Origin: Lachnospiraceae bacterium
GTDB taxonomy: Bacteria > Bacillota > Clostridia > Lachnospirales > Lachnospiraceae
Assembly: GCA_900770225.1 (NCBI GenBank)
Contig: CAAGJU010000186.1
Coordinates: 1-36,379, forward strand
Reading direction: 5' to 3'
DNA length: 36,379 bases
Below, piece after piece: positions 8,463 to 16,518 of the stretch. The translations under genes and the position numbers were made by a program. The notes under the pieces were generated by a model, which saw only the letters and a program-made list of their open reading frames with translations, did not search any database and was not told the DNA's origin. Every line of letters begins with the position of its first letter. Positions within the stretch are counted from its first letter, which is position 1.

Positions 8463-8610
8463 GGTACATGTTCTCCCGGGTGTGGAATGGAATCGTCTCG
8501 AGACGAAAAAATCGCTGAAAAAGCTCCGGGCGCTTGCGATGGATGCAAGATGTGAAGCCGTTCTGATGACTCATGATCCGGAAGAAATGAAGAGTGTATT
8601 TGAACTCTAA
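8455..8610 (+). pseudogene. MBL-fold lactonase-like C-terminal remnant
   Basis: Fifty-one residues beginning MIKVHVLPGVEWN and ending RALAMDARCEAVLMTHDPEEM. The last part matches the C-terminal end of metallo-beta-lactamase-fold hydrolases of the acyl-homoserine-lactonase type, where the GHDP/SHDP histidine is a metal ligand. All upstream metal motifs (HxHxDH) are absent, so this is a fragment. Its ATG overlaps the ArsR stop region and has GGAG immediately upstream, so it could still be translated as a coupled micro-protein. Assignment rests on a short match. Confidence 0.45.
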
Positions 8611-8649
8611 GAAGCATTTTCTTTACAATGTCATCGATCGTCACACCTG

Positions 8650-8682
8650 ACTGCTCTTTCAGCCAGTCAGCTGAAGAGCAGT
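8650..8682. terminator. Hairpin between convergent ArsR unit and NSS gene
   Basis: ACTGCTCTTTCAG and CAGCTGAAGAGCAGT pair with one bulged base, overlapping the last codons of the symporter gene. No U tract follows on either strand, so terminator function is uncertain. Confidence 0.4.
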
Positions 8683-10070
8683 CCCCAGAATCCTGTCGAC
8701 TGCAGGAAAAGGATTGCCATCACGATCGGCGCTACATATTTGATCATGAAAATATAGAGCTTCTTCCGGGGGAATTTTTCACCGTTTCTCTGTACTTCAT
8801 CTGTCACCCAGTGGGGCCCGACGACCCAGCCGATCAGAATGCTCGAAAGCATAGCGATAAAGGGCATCATGAAGCTGTTGCTGATGTAGTCCATAATGTC
8901 AAGAAGCTGACCGACAGACCCGTTCGGGAGACTGACTTCCACATAGAAGATACTGTAACCGAGGGCGATTACGGCTGTGGCGACAAAATAAATGACGGTC
9001 AGGATCAGCGTCGTCTTCTTCCGGGAGCTGTGAAAGATCTCCATGCAGTTGGCGACAATCGCTTCCAGAACGGAAATGCAGGAGGTCAGTGTGGCAAAGA
9101 TTGCCATGATAAAGAATGCCGCGCCTACAAAAATGCCGGCTGTCCCCATCGCAGCAAAGACTTTGGGGAGAGAGACAAACATAAGACCCGGGCCGGCTCC
9201 CATGCCTTCCGTACCGGAGAAAACATAGATCGAAGGGATGATCATCATACCGGCGAGAAAGGCTACCAGCGTATCAAAAACCTCAATCTGGCTGACGGAC
9301 TTGCTGAGATTGACCTCCGGTTTTACATAGGATCCATAGGTGATCATAATCCCCATGGAAACCGAGAGAGAAAAGAAGATCTGACTCATGGCATCCAGCA
9401 GAATATTCAGGAACTTACCCGGCGTCAGCCCGCTGAGATCGGGTTTCAAATAAATCAGGAGACCCTGCAGACCGGTTCGTACCGTGCCGTTTTCATCTGT
9501 GTGCTTCAAAGTCAGGGCAAAAATGGAAATTGCAATGATCAGGATCAGAAGAAAGGGCATCAGCCATCGGGAGACTCTCTCTATGCCGCCTTCAACGCCC
9601 ATATAGACAATAATCCCTGTTACTGCCATGAAAAGCAGACCGTATACCACCGGGGAAACCGGCGATGTGATGAAGGATGTGAAAAAATCATCTCCGGATG
9701 CTGCCTGGGCCTGACCGGTGAAGTAGACCACGGCGTAACGGGTAATCCATCCGCCGATAACGGCATAGTAGGTCATGATCAGAACCGGAACAAAAAAGGT
9801 AAGAATGCCCAGAAATTTCCACCTGGGGCGCATGGCCTGATAGGCTTTGATGGCGCTCTGCCGGGTCTTTCGGCCGATGGCAATATCCGAAGTCAGAAGA
9901 GTAAAACCGAAGGTCAGGACCAGAACCAGGTACACGATCAGAAAAAAGCCTCCGCCATCTTTTGCTGCAAGATAGGGGAAACGCCATAAGTTTCCGACGC
10001 CTACGGCACTTCCGGCTGCCGCCAGAACAAATCCCAGTTGTCCGCTGAAGCTGGCTTTTTTCTCAGTCAT
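8667..10070 (-). CDS. Neurotransmitter:sodium symporter (NSS) family transporter
   Basis: A 467-residue membrane protein with 11-12 hydrophobic helices. The first helix contains GSAVGVGNLWRFPYL, the sodium-binding signature of the NSS/SNF family, followed by AAKDGGGFFLIVYL. Bacterial members such as TnaT and MhsT import amino acids with Na+; the substrate here is unknown. GGAG lies eight bases before the ATG. It is transcribed alone on the minus strand and converges on the ArsR unit. GDDFFTSF and VGVEGGIERVSRWLMP fit the family's middle region, and the length is typical of bacterial members. Confidence 0.9.
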   Translation of the reverse strand: MTEKKASFSGQLGFVLAAAGSAVGVGNLWRFPYLAAKDGGGFFLIVYLVLVLTFGFTLLTSDIAIGRKTRQSAIKAYQAMRPRWKFLGILTFFVPVLIMTYYAVIGGWITRYAVVYFTGQAQAASGDDFFTSFITSPVSPVVYGLLFMAVTGIIVYMGVEGGIERVSRWLMPFLLILIIAISIFALTLKHTDENGTVRTGLQGLLIYLKPDLSGLTPGKFLNILLDAMSQIFFSLSVSMGIMITYGSYVKPEVNLSKSVSQIEVFDTLVAFLAGMMIIPSIYVFSGTEGMGAGPGLMFVSLPKVFAAMGTAGIFVGAAFFIMAIFATLTSCISVLEAIVANCMEIFHSSRKKTTLILTVIYFVATAVIALGYSIFYVEVSLPNGSVGQLLDIMDYISNSFMMPFIAMLSSILIGWVVGPHWVTDEVQRNGEKFPRKKLYIFMIKYVAPIVMAILFLQSTGFWGLLFS

Positions 10071-10405
10071 AATTCATACTCCTGTTTTTGGTATTTGTTT
10101 TCATACTCCTGCCTGTCATTCGGGGGATTTCGCTGATTTTCAGACGCTCCGGAACGGCGCAGCCCCGTATCGTATGTGAAGCGGTTTATCGCATGGAGTT
10201 ATCGTACTCTCCCCGACATACACGGATTTAAGTATATCAGTTCAAACCGGAAATTGAAATGACCGGGATGGGATTAAAATGATATTAGGATGACCTTAGG
10301 ATGACTGCTCCCTTCTGATTCCGAATTGAATCCGCCTTTTTCGGAAGAAAATAAACGGATGTTATGGTAAATTGGGTTCTGGAGGACGAGAAGGTGGAAA
10401 AACGG
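10071..10405. promoter_or_regulatory. Divergent promoter region between NSS and ada-like genes
   Basis: This 335-bp spacer must carry both promoters. I see a short tandem TTAGGATGAC/TAGGATGAC at about 10285-10305 but no promoter I can place with confidence. Confidence 0.4.
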
Positions 10406-11326
10406 ATGATGGACGATGATCAGATGTGGGAGGCGGTCAGAATATGTGACACCTCGTGCGACGGAAAATTTTATTACGGAGTGAAAACAACAGGTATTTA
10501 CTGCCGCCCGGATCTGCTGCAATATGATATCACACCATCGGAATACCTGATCCGGGTAAGAATCGCTGCAGCGAGACAGTTTTTGCAGGATGGTTATGAC
10601 ATTTCGGATGCAGCCGGCGCAGCCGGATATGAAAGCCTGTCGGAATTCTATGATCATTTCCGCCGACAGACGGGAATGACACCGGCGAGGTACCGGCAGA
10701 TTTTTGCTGACAACATCAGTCGAAGTGTTCTGGATACACCGATCGGCCCCTTAAGGATTATCGCATCGCAGGATGCTGTCCTCTGTGTGGAGCAGGCAGG
10801 ACGGGAGGCCCTGGATGCAGGTGCGCAGGCTGATAGAATTTCTTCTGACAGGATTCTGACTGATGGGATTCAGGCTGACAGGATTCCAGCTGGCAGGATT
10901 TCGGCTGACGGGATTCAGTCTGACAGAATTTTGGTTAACAGGATTCCGACTGACCAGATCATCCCCGGAGATTCTTCGGGAGAACTGGTGAAAGACTGCG
11001 AGGCACAGATTGCCGAATATTTTTCCGGAAAGAGGCGAGTCTTTGACCTGCCGCTGAGTCCCGAGGGAACGGATTTCCAGAAAAATGTCTGGGCACATCT
11101 CAGGGACATTCCTTATGGTGAGACGAGGACCTATGGTGAGCTGGCGGAGATGGCAGGAAACAAAAAAGCGTCCAGAGCTGTCGGCATGGCAAATCACTGT
11201 AATCCGATCCTGATCCTGGTTCCCTGTCACCGTGTCATCGGCGCCAACGGGAGTCTTACAGGATACGCTGCAGGTATCGAGGCCAAAAAACTTCTTCTGT
11301 CACTGGAAAAAAGGTATGCGGCATGA
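10406..11326 (+). CDS. Ada-like alkylation response protein with collapsed metal domain and repeat insertion
   Basis: About 306 residues. The N-terminus (MWEAVRICDTSCDGKFYYGV, then KTTGIYCRPD) is the start of the Ada methylphosphotriester domain. Straight after CRP the sequence jumps to TPSEYLIRVRIAAARQFL, which aligns with the second half of the AraC-type helix-turn-helix. Relative to E. coli Ada about 90 residues are missing: three of four zinc cysteines and the first helix-turn-helix. The C-terminal O6-methylguanine methyltransferase domain is present with the acceptor motif LVPCHRVIG and the helix motif SRAVGMANHCNP. A run of nine five-residue units of the DRI type interrupts it between its N-terminal sheet and its helical part. 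It should still repair O6-alkylguanine, while Ada-type induction looks lost. The ATG at 10406 has AAGGTGG upstream; an ATG at 10364 is an alternative. An AlkD-type gene follows. Confidence 0.82.
   Translation: MMDDDQMWEAVRICDTSCDGKFYYGVKTTGIYCRPDLLQYDITPSEYLIRVRIAAARQFLQDGYDISDAAGAAGYESLSEFYDHFRRQTGMTPARYRQIFADNISRSVLDTPIGPLRIIASQDAVLCVEQAGREALDAGAQADRISSDRILTDGIQADRIPAGRISADGIQSDRILVNRIPTDQIIPGDSSGELVKDCEAQIAEYFSGKRRVFDLPLSPEGTDFQKNVWAHLRDIPYGETRTYGELAEMAGNKKASRAVGMANHCNPILILVPCHRVIGANGSLTGYAAGIEAKKLLLSLEKRYAA
10826..10960 (+). repeat. Coding minisatellite, nine 15-bp units
   Basis: Nine in-frame, diverged 15-bp units of the form CTGACAGGATTCNGG encode QADRI, SSDRI, LTDGI, QADRI, PAGRI, SADGI, QSDRI, LVNRI and PTDQI within the methyltransferase domain. 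The unit is a multiple of three, so copy changes keep the frame. I know of no such insertion in typical Ada proteins. Confidence 0.9.
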
Positions 11327-11335
11327 AAGGCATAT

Positions 11336-11357
11336 TTTTCGCTTCAAAGAGCGGAAA
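11336..11357. promoter_or_regulatory. Small hairpin between the ada-like and AlkD genes
   Basis: TTTTCGCT and AGCGGAAA pair over eight positions (one G-U) around a six-base loop. No U tract follows; it could be a weak attenuator or an operator. Confidence 0.3.
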
Positions 11358-11412
11358 TAATGTGACTTAAGAAGAGTTCAGGGGAGAGCATTTAATATTT
11401 CAGAGGTAAGTC

Positions 11413-12102
11413 ATGGACAGAACGCAGATTCGAATGGAGCTGGAGAAGCACGCAGATGAAAAGTACAGGAAATTCTCAGCCGGCCTGCTGCCCGGGGTAA
11501 AGTCCATCCTTGGCGTACGCCTTCCCGAGCTTCGTAAAATAGCAAGACAGCTGGCACGAGGAGACTGGCGGGAAAAACTCTGTCAGCTTTCGGATGACAC
11601 ATTTGAAGAAATCATGCTTCAGGGTATGATGATCGGCTATGTGAAATGTCCGACGGAGGAGCGGCTGGAGCTGGTAAGAGGATTTGTGCCGAAGATAGAC
11701 AACTGGTCGGTCTGTGACAGCTTCTGCACCGGGCTGAAATTTGTGAAATCGGAACAGGAAGCCGTCTTTCAGTTTTTAAAGCCATACCTGGCATCTGAAA
11801 AGGAATTCGAGCAGCGGTTTGCCGCAGTGATTCTGCTGGATTACTATATCGATGAAATATGGCTTTCCCGCACCGTACATGCGCTGGAGCAGATCGATGC
11901 AAAGGCATATTATGCGAAGATGGCAGTTGCCTGGGCTATGGCGGAATGCTATCTGCATTTTCCGGAAGAAGTCATGCCGGTTCTCAGACAGAACAGACTG
12001 GATCCGGAAGTGCAGCAGAAGACTTTGCAGAAGATCATTGAGTCACGGACGATCTCGCCGGAGACACGGGAGAAGATTCGCGCCATGAGGAAAAGTTCAT
12101 GA
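11413..12102 (+). CDS. AlkD-type DNA alkylation repair glycosylase
   Basis: A 229-residue all-helical HEAT-repeat protein of the AlkC/AlkD family, which excises positively charged N3- and N7-alkylpurines. Family hallmarks are LPGVKSILGVRLPELRKIAR near the N-terminus, then MMIGYVKC, FVPKIDNWSVCDSFC (the conserved NWxxCD containing the catalytic Asp) and QRFAAVILLDYYI. The length is standard. GAGGTAAG precedes the ATG. It follows the ada-like gene by about 90 bases on the same strand, forming a small alkylation repair unit. Its last six bases overlap the convergent ATPase gene. Confidence 0.9.
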   Translation: MDRTQIRMELEKHADEKYRKFSAGLLPGVKSILGVRLPELRKIARQLARGDWREKLCQLSDDTFEEIMLQGMMIGYVKCPTEERLELVRGFVPKIDNWSVCDSFCTGLKFVKSEQEAVFQFLKPYLASEKEFEQRFAAVILLDYYIDEIWLSRTVHALEQIDAKAYYAKMAVAWAMAECYLHFPEEVMPVLRQNRLDPEVQQKTLQKIIESRTISPETREKIRAMRKSS

Positions 12103-13476
12103 CGTTTGCTCAGGCGTATTAAATAGTTCGTCACCTGTGATTAGCACATAATCATCGGAAGTGAAATCAAATCCGTCAGAGCATACGAATCCCACGCGGG
12201 AAGCCGATATTTCAGGGATGGCACGAACCTGTGCGGCTTCCCTGTCGCATTCAGCCCTGCTCATTGGATTTTTATAGAATTTACATTCATAGAATTCGTA
12301 GCCGCTGTCGGTTTTTACGACACAGTCAAATTCACCATTTTTCTTATGAACCGAATCATCATACCAGTAGGAGCCAATATCCAGGATATCTGTTCTAACC
12401 TCAGACCTTGTTAATCTTCCGAAATACTGCAGAACAATGTCTTCGAATCGTCTGCTGATGAATTCGGTCAGATACGGTTCTATGAATCTGTTATAGTAGG
12501 CATTCTCTCCGATGTGTGATATTACGCCGTCATTACCGAAAAGAAAGGTAAAGTAGAACCGCATCAGATTATCTCTGACAGAATAAAAACTCTTCTTTTT
12601 ATCATGCGGCTTATTGATCGGAAAAATTTTAGCGATGGTTTCCATGTCCATCAGATTATTGAGCTGTTTACTGAGAAGACCGTTTTTATCTCCTCCCAGA
12701 GCTGAAGCAATATCAGAATAACGCTTTTTCCCATTTCCTATGATTTCCAGTATCCGGACATCATAGGATTTTTCAATTTCGCGGAGCATGATGTTTTCGA
12801 TATAGCTTCGTAAGATACCGGTTGCGGGAAGCAGAAGCTGTATGACATTATTTTTTAACGAATCTTTCGTATCGATCGTAGACAGTACATAGGGAGATCC
12901 GCCGAAGACTGAATACCATGTGATTTTATCTGGCATAGTGGAATCCGGATAGAACAGTGCTGATTCGCGGTAATCAAATTCTTCAAGATGGATAATCTGC
13001 GTAAATCTGCCAAACAGAGGATTCTCCTCTTCGAGCAGCTCTTTCATTACCGATACATAGGAGCCACACAGCACCAGACATATATTGTCAGAAAGCTGAT
13101 CAATGATATTCTGCATATGGGAATCGACCTCACCGGGACGGCCGGCTTCCTTCATATACTGGTACTCATCGATCACAACCAGAAACTTCTGATTCTGAGT
13201 GGAGAGAAAGTGAAAAATATCTGCAAGAGATGTCATATGCAGATCCGGCAGCCCGAGAGCCAGAGAGACGTTTCTGCTGAGCAGACCGATATTTCCGTGG
13301 AAAGTGCTCCGGATACAGACATTTGCAATGACTTTTCCGTCAAAGCCTTTTGCTGCTTCAGAGATCAGGGTGGACTTTCCTATTCTTCTTTTTCCATAGA
13401 TCAGCACGGTCTCTTTTTTGGCGGAATGAAAGATTTTTGTGAGCTGTGCCAGTTCTTTTTCGCGTCCTACGAACAT
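12097..13476 (-). CDS. ATP-binding protein, archaeal-ATPase/DUF234 family
   Basis: About 459 residues. It starts MFVGREKELAQL with Walker A LIYGKRRIGKSTL, Walker B FLVVIDEYQYM and the sensor-like CGSYVSVM, and ends in a DUF234 domain. The latter contains a nuclease-like core with GEFDCVVK and FYECKFYKNP, resembling PD-(D/E)xK folds. Such single-gene ATPases are common in Clostridia; their function is unclear, with stress or defence roles suggested. The start at 13476 is chosen because AGGGGGTG lies eight bases upstream; the longer frame from 13542 runs through the palindromic promoter region. It is convergent with the AlkD gene and overlaps it by six bases. Confidence 0.8.
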   Translation of the reverse strand: MFVGREKELAQLTKIFHSAKKETVLIYGKRRIGKSTLISEAAKGFDGKVIANVCIRSTFHGNIGLLSRNVSLALGLPDLHMTSLADIFHFLSTQNQKFLVVIDEYQYMKEAGRPGEVDSHMQNIIDQLSDNICLVLCGSYVSVMKELLEEENPLFGRFTQIIHLEEFDYRESALFYPDSTMPDKITWYSVFGGSPYVLSTIDTKDSLKNNVIQLLLPATGILRSYIENIMLREIEKSYDVRILEIIGNGKKRYSDIASALGGDKNGLLSKQLNNLMDMETIAKIFPINKPHDKKKSFYSVRDNLMRFYFTFLFGNDGVISHIGENAYYNRFIEPYLTEFISRRFEDIVLQYFGRLTRSEVRTDILDIGSYWYDDSVHKKNGEFDCVVKTDSGYEFYECKFYKNPMSRAECDREAAQVRAIPEISASRVGFVCSDGFDFTSDDYVLITGDELFNTPEQTS

Positions 13477-13502
13477 TTCGGTATTCACCCCCTGCACTTT
13501 AC

Positions 13503-13558
13503 TGAAAATATTTTCACTGAATTTAAATTCAGTATAACACATTTGCGGAGGGTTTCAA
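13503..13558 (-). promoter_or_regulatory. Promoter with two adjacent palindromes before the DUF234 ATPase
   Basis: On the minus strand, TTGAAA (13558-13553) and TATACT (13536-13531) lie 16 bases apart, with TG at the extended -10. Immediately downstream are a perfect 18-bp palindrome ACTGAATTTAAATTCAGT (13516-13533) and a perfect 14-bp palindrome TGAAAATATTTTCA (13503-13516). Their position over the start site suggests operator sites. Confidence 0.6.
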
Positions 13559-13571
13559 GAAACTGACCGGA

Positions 13572-14321
13572 TTATTCCGTGAACTTCAGCAGTTCCCAGC
13601 GCGCTGAGATGCCGAGCTTTCGATAGATGTGCTGGAGGTGTTTTTTCAGCGTTCCCGGAGAGATGGAGAGCTCAGTTGCCATCTGATCGTCCGATGTTCC
13701 GTCGAACAGCTTCTGCAGGATCTCACATTCCCGCCGTGTCAACGCATATTTTTTCTGAAAGCCTTCGATTTTTTCAGCGCGTCTGCTTTCCGGGTTTTCC
13801 CTAGTCAGGGCGCGATAAAACAGACGGTTCAGATGATGGGAGAGGATGTTCATGGGAAACAGATCTTCTTCCCGGAAAGCGCCGTCTTCTCTGGTGCGGT
13901 AGAGCGTAAGAACGCCCAGGGATTTTCCCCGATAGGTGATGCAGACCTGAAGGGTGTCATAGATATTCCAGTGACTGTAGCACTGCTGGTAGACAGGAGA
14001 GGAAAGACGCTTTTCATCCGAGAGCAGCATGCTTTCGCAGATGACAGAGGTGCCTTCACGGTCGGTTACCCAAAGTGTGTGGTCCTTCTCGGCGATCTTC
14101 ATATACTGCTCTTCCATTTCTTTCAGCGCATAGGGTTCACAGACCGGATCACGGAAGACCGGGTAATCTCCCGAGCTGTCGATCAGAAGGATACTGGCAT
14201 AAGAAAAATGGATCAGCATGTGAAGCTTTTCCAGCAGGTGCTGCCGGACAATGTGAAATTCTTCATTATCATAGAGATGGTAAAGGATATCATCCAGTAC
14301 CATGACTTCGTTTCGTTCCAT
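13572..14321 (-). CDS. LuxR-type transcriptional regulator with GAF-like sensor
   Basis: A 249-residue protein. The first 170 residues look like a GAF-type sensor (HFSYASILLIDSSGDYPVF, then KSLGVLTLYRTREDGAFREED). The C-terminal LuxR helix-turn-helix begins LTRRECEILQKLFDG and contains the recognition part SPGTLKKHLQHIYRKLGI. No receiver aspartate is evident, so it probably binds a small ligand rather than being phosphorylated. AAGGA lies six bases before the ATG. It is divergent from the putrescine aminotransferase gene across a repeat-rich 448-bp spacer, so regulation of that operon is the simplest inference. Confidence 0.85.
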   Translation of the reverse strand: MERNEVMVLDDILYHLYDNEEFHIVRQHLLEKLHMLIHFSYASILLIDSSGDYPVFRDPVCEPYALKEMEEQYMKIAEKDHTLWVTDREGTSVICESMLLSDEKRLSSPVYQQCYSHWNIYDTLQVCITYRGKSLGVLTLYRTREDGAFREEDLFPMNILSHHLNRLFYRALTRENPESRRAEKIEGFQKKYALTRRECEILQKLFDGTSDDQMATELSISPGTLKKHLQHIYRKLGISARWELLKFTE

Positions 14322-14345
14322 ACGATATCCTTTCCCGTTACCGTC

Positions 14346-14452
14346 TGTTACTATTTCCTTTTACCGTTTAGACACGATCCGGCTGAGCGTAGCCGCCATG
14401 ATAGACCGCTTGTTACTATTTCCTTTTACCGTTTATGCACGATCCGGCTGAG
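14346..14452. repeat. Direct 42-bp repeat in the luxR-patA spacer
   Basis: Copies at 14346-14387 and 14411-14452 begin TGTTACTATTTCC and end CACGATCCGGCTGAG. They differ at two adjacent bases and are offset by 65 bp. The position between divergent genes suggests duplicated binding sites or a duplicated promoter segment. Confidence 0.85.
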
Positions 14453-14518
14453 TCTGAGGCTTTGCAGAAGCACCGGAAATACAGATAATTCGGGTTTTTC
14501 ATCGTTGTTTTCTCTCAA

Positions 14519-14538
14519 TATACCCCTAAATGGGTATA
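14519..14538. promoter_or_regulatory. Inverted repeat upstream of patA
   Basis: TATACCC and GGGTATA flank a six-base CTAAAT spacer, an exact dyad in the 448-bp divergent region. It is a candidate operator for the adjacent LuxR-type protein, although the downstream GGTATAAAAAG could also be part of a promoter. Confidence 0.45.
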
Positions 14539-14769
14539 AAAACAAGAAAAAGCGGTATAAAAAGAGGAAAAACAGAAGACAATCAGATACTCTTCCAGGG
14601 GTACACTTCCTGCTGAAAATACGGGAACCGGCTTATTTCAGATTCGCTGCCGTGATGGTAGGATAATAGCAACAGGTAAACAGAATATTCGAGAGACGAA
14701 CGATGACAAAGGCGTATTGGACGGAGGTTCAGTACGCTTTTTCTGTTCTCACCAAAAGGAGGGTTTGTC

Positions 14770-16149
14770 ATGGCAGAAGCGTCGAAACAGCAGGTTATCA
14801 GTGATCTGAACAAAATTATTGATCTGATCGGTAAAGATACAAAGGAAATCACCAAAGACGAAAAGAAGGAAATGGTGAAGGATACCCTGAACTATTTCGA
14901 TAACTATGTCAGCCCGGGCTGGCTGAAGTACAGGAAATCCGTATCCTCCGATTCTGAGAGCGGAGCTGTGCTGGAATGGTACGATGAGGGCGCCTATATT
15001 TACGGACTGAATGATGAAAAATTCATCGACTGTCTGGGCGGTTTCGGCATCTATACCTGCGGACACAGAAATCCCGAGATCATGGATGTGGTGGAAAAGC
15101 AGCTGAAACATCAGGCGCTTCACTCCCAGGAGCTTCTGGATCCGCTCCGCGGCTATCTGGCAAAGGCTCTGGCAGACATCACACCTGGAGATCTGCAGCA
15201 GTGCTTCTTTACGAACGGCGGAGCCGAAGCGGTTGAGATGGCTCTGAAGCTCGCCCGCATTGCTACCGGCGGCAAGTGGTATATCTCCACGGTCGGTGCG
15301 TTCCACGGTAAATCCATGGGTGCGATCTCCGTAGGCGGAAAGAATACCTATCGTATCCCCTATACCCCGATGGTGCAGCAGGTACAGCATGTACAGTACG
15401 GTGTGGCAGAGGATATCCGCAAGGCCATCACCAATCTGCAGGCGGTCGGCGAGTCAGTCGCGGCGGTTATTCTGGAGCCGATCCAGGGTGAGGCTGGTGT
15501 CATTGTTCCGCCGGACGGCTATCTGACAGAGGTTCGCAAGATCTGTGACGAGACGGGTGTTGCGCTGATCTTCGATGAGATTCAGACCGGCATGGGACGT
15601 ACCGGTACGATGTGGCGCTGCGAGTACGAGGGAGTCACACCGGATATCATGACATTCGGAAAAGCCTTCGGCGGCGGCATTCTTCCGATCACCGGCATTA
15701 TTTTTAAACCGAAGATGTGGAATCAGCAGCTGATCGACAACCCGTGGCTTCTTGGCTCTCCGACGTTCGGAGGCAACCCGCTCTGCTGCGCGGCGGCGCT
15801 GGCTACCATCCGCTACATGCTGGAGCATGACACACCGCGTGTCTGCAGGGAGAAGGGCGAATTCCTGAAATCGGGTCTGCAGAAGCTGGCGGAAAAATAT
15901 CCGGATGTCATTCAGGAAGTGAGAGGTACTGGCCTGATGCTTGCGGTTGAGTTCAATACCTGCGAGCTGGGCTATGAGACATCCAAGGGGCTGTTCCAGC
16001 GGCGTGTCCTGACAGCGGGTACGCTTGTCAACGCCAAAACGATTCGGTTCGAGCCCACCTCTGTCATCTCCCAGCAGGATATGGAAGACGTGCTCAGCCG
16101 TATGGATGAAGCGCTGGCGGATACAAGGGCAAAACTTCTTGCAAAGTAA
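14770..16149 (+). CDS. patA: Putrescine aminotransferase (class III)
   Basis: A PLP-dependent class III aminotransferase of 459 residues, very close to E. coli PatA (YgjG) in length and motifs. It shares YRKSV, FIDCLGGFGI, HRNP, LHSQELLDPLR, GAFHGKS, AAVILEPIQGE and TFGGNPL. Asp269 in FDEIQTGMGRTG contacts the pyridine nitrogen and Lys298 in TFGKAFGGG forms the aldimine. The reaction moves an amino group from putrescine to 2-oxoglutarate, giving 4-aminobutanal, which cyclises to pyrroline. AAGGAGG precedes the ATG. The downstream antiporter and aldehyde dehydrogenase complete a putrescine-to-GABA route. A related diamine such as cadaverine is possible. Confidence 0.88.
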   Translation: MAEASKQQVISDLNKIIDLIGKDTKEITKDEKKEMVKDTLNYFDNYVSPGWLKYRKSVSSDSESGAVLEWYDEGAYIYGLNDEKFIDCLGGFGIYTCGHRNPEIMDVVEKQLKHQALHSQELLDPLRGYLAKALADITPGDLQQCFFTNGGAEAVEMALKLARIATGGKWYISTVGAFHGKSMGAISVGGKNTYRIPYTPMVQQVQHVQYGVAEDIRKAITNLQAVGESVAAVILEPIQGEAGVIVPPDGYLTEVRKICDETGVALIFDEIQTGMGRTGTMWRCEYEGVTPDIMTFGKAFGGGILPITGIIFKPKMWNQQLIDNPWLLGSPTFGGNPLCCAAALATIRYMLEHDTPRVCREKGEFLKSGLQKLAEKYPDVIQEVRGTGLMLAVEFNTCELGYETSKGLFQRRVLTAGTLVNAKTIRFEPTSVISQQDMEDVLSRMDEALADTRAKLLAK

Positions 16150-16166
16150 AGCTCAAAACGCGGGCA

Positions 16167-16283
16167 GAACAACCTGCTTATTGAGCCCGTAGCTGATATG
16201 TTCACAGCGTAAAGCCTGATACATGGGCAGAACAGCCTGAGGAAGCTCCTGAAATATGGATGCATTGTATTAGCAGGTTGTTC
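16167..16283 (+). repeat. Spaced inverted repeat in the patA-nhaC spacer
   Basis: GAACAACCTGCT (16167-16178) is exactly complementary to AGCAGGTTGTTC (16272-16283), with a second near copy GGGCAGAACAGCCTG at 16225-16239. The two near copies could compete for the same 3' partner, suggesting a folded leader rather than plain spacer. Confidence 0.5.
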
Positions 16284-16359
16284 CGCAACGCCAGCAGCTT
16301 TTACAAAATTACAGAGAAGCGTCTGTTTCGGTCAGGGATCGAAATGACAGAACGATAAT

Positions 16360-16400
16360 GCAAAGGGGCATGCTCGGAATACGAGTGTGCTCCTTTTTGC
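16360..16400 (+). terminator. Intrinsic terminator between patA and the antiporter
   Basis: GCAAAGGGGCATGCTCG and CGAGTGTGCTCCTTTTTGC pair around GAATA, with the T run inside the 3' arm. It would end or attenuate the patA transcript before the antiporter gene. Confidence 0.7.
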
Positions 16401-16518
16401 ACGGGCATTGCGCAACAGCCTCACACATGCAAAACAGGTGATGGGGTGAGGGGAACGCCGCGATCATGGGATAGAGCCTGCAAAGTGCTTTTTATCTCAT
16501 TGTAAGGAGGCCTGATAT

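Noticed and set aside
8628..9989. 453-codon plus-strand open frame
   Set aside because: It is the antisense shadow of the NSS symporter gene, has no family motifs and is rich in His, Asp and Gly as expected of a mirror frame.
10364..10405. Upstream ATG for the ada-like gene
   Set aside because: No well-spaced ribosome site; the ATG at 10406 has one and matches the usual Ada N-terminus.
16400..16518. Possible riboswitch before the NhaC-family gene
   Set aside because: CCTCAC/GTGAGG pairing is present, but no consensus of guanidine, T-box or other known classes could be matched.
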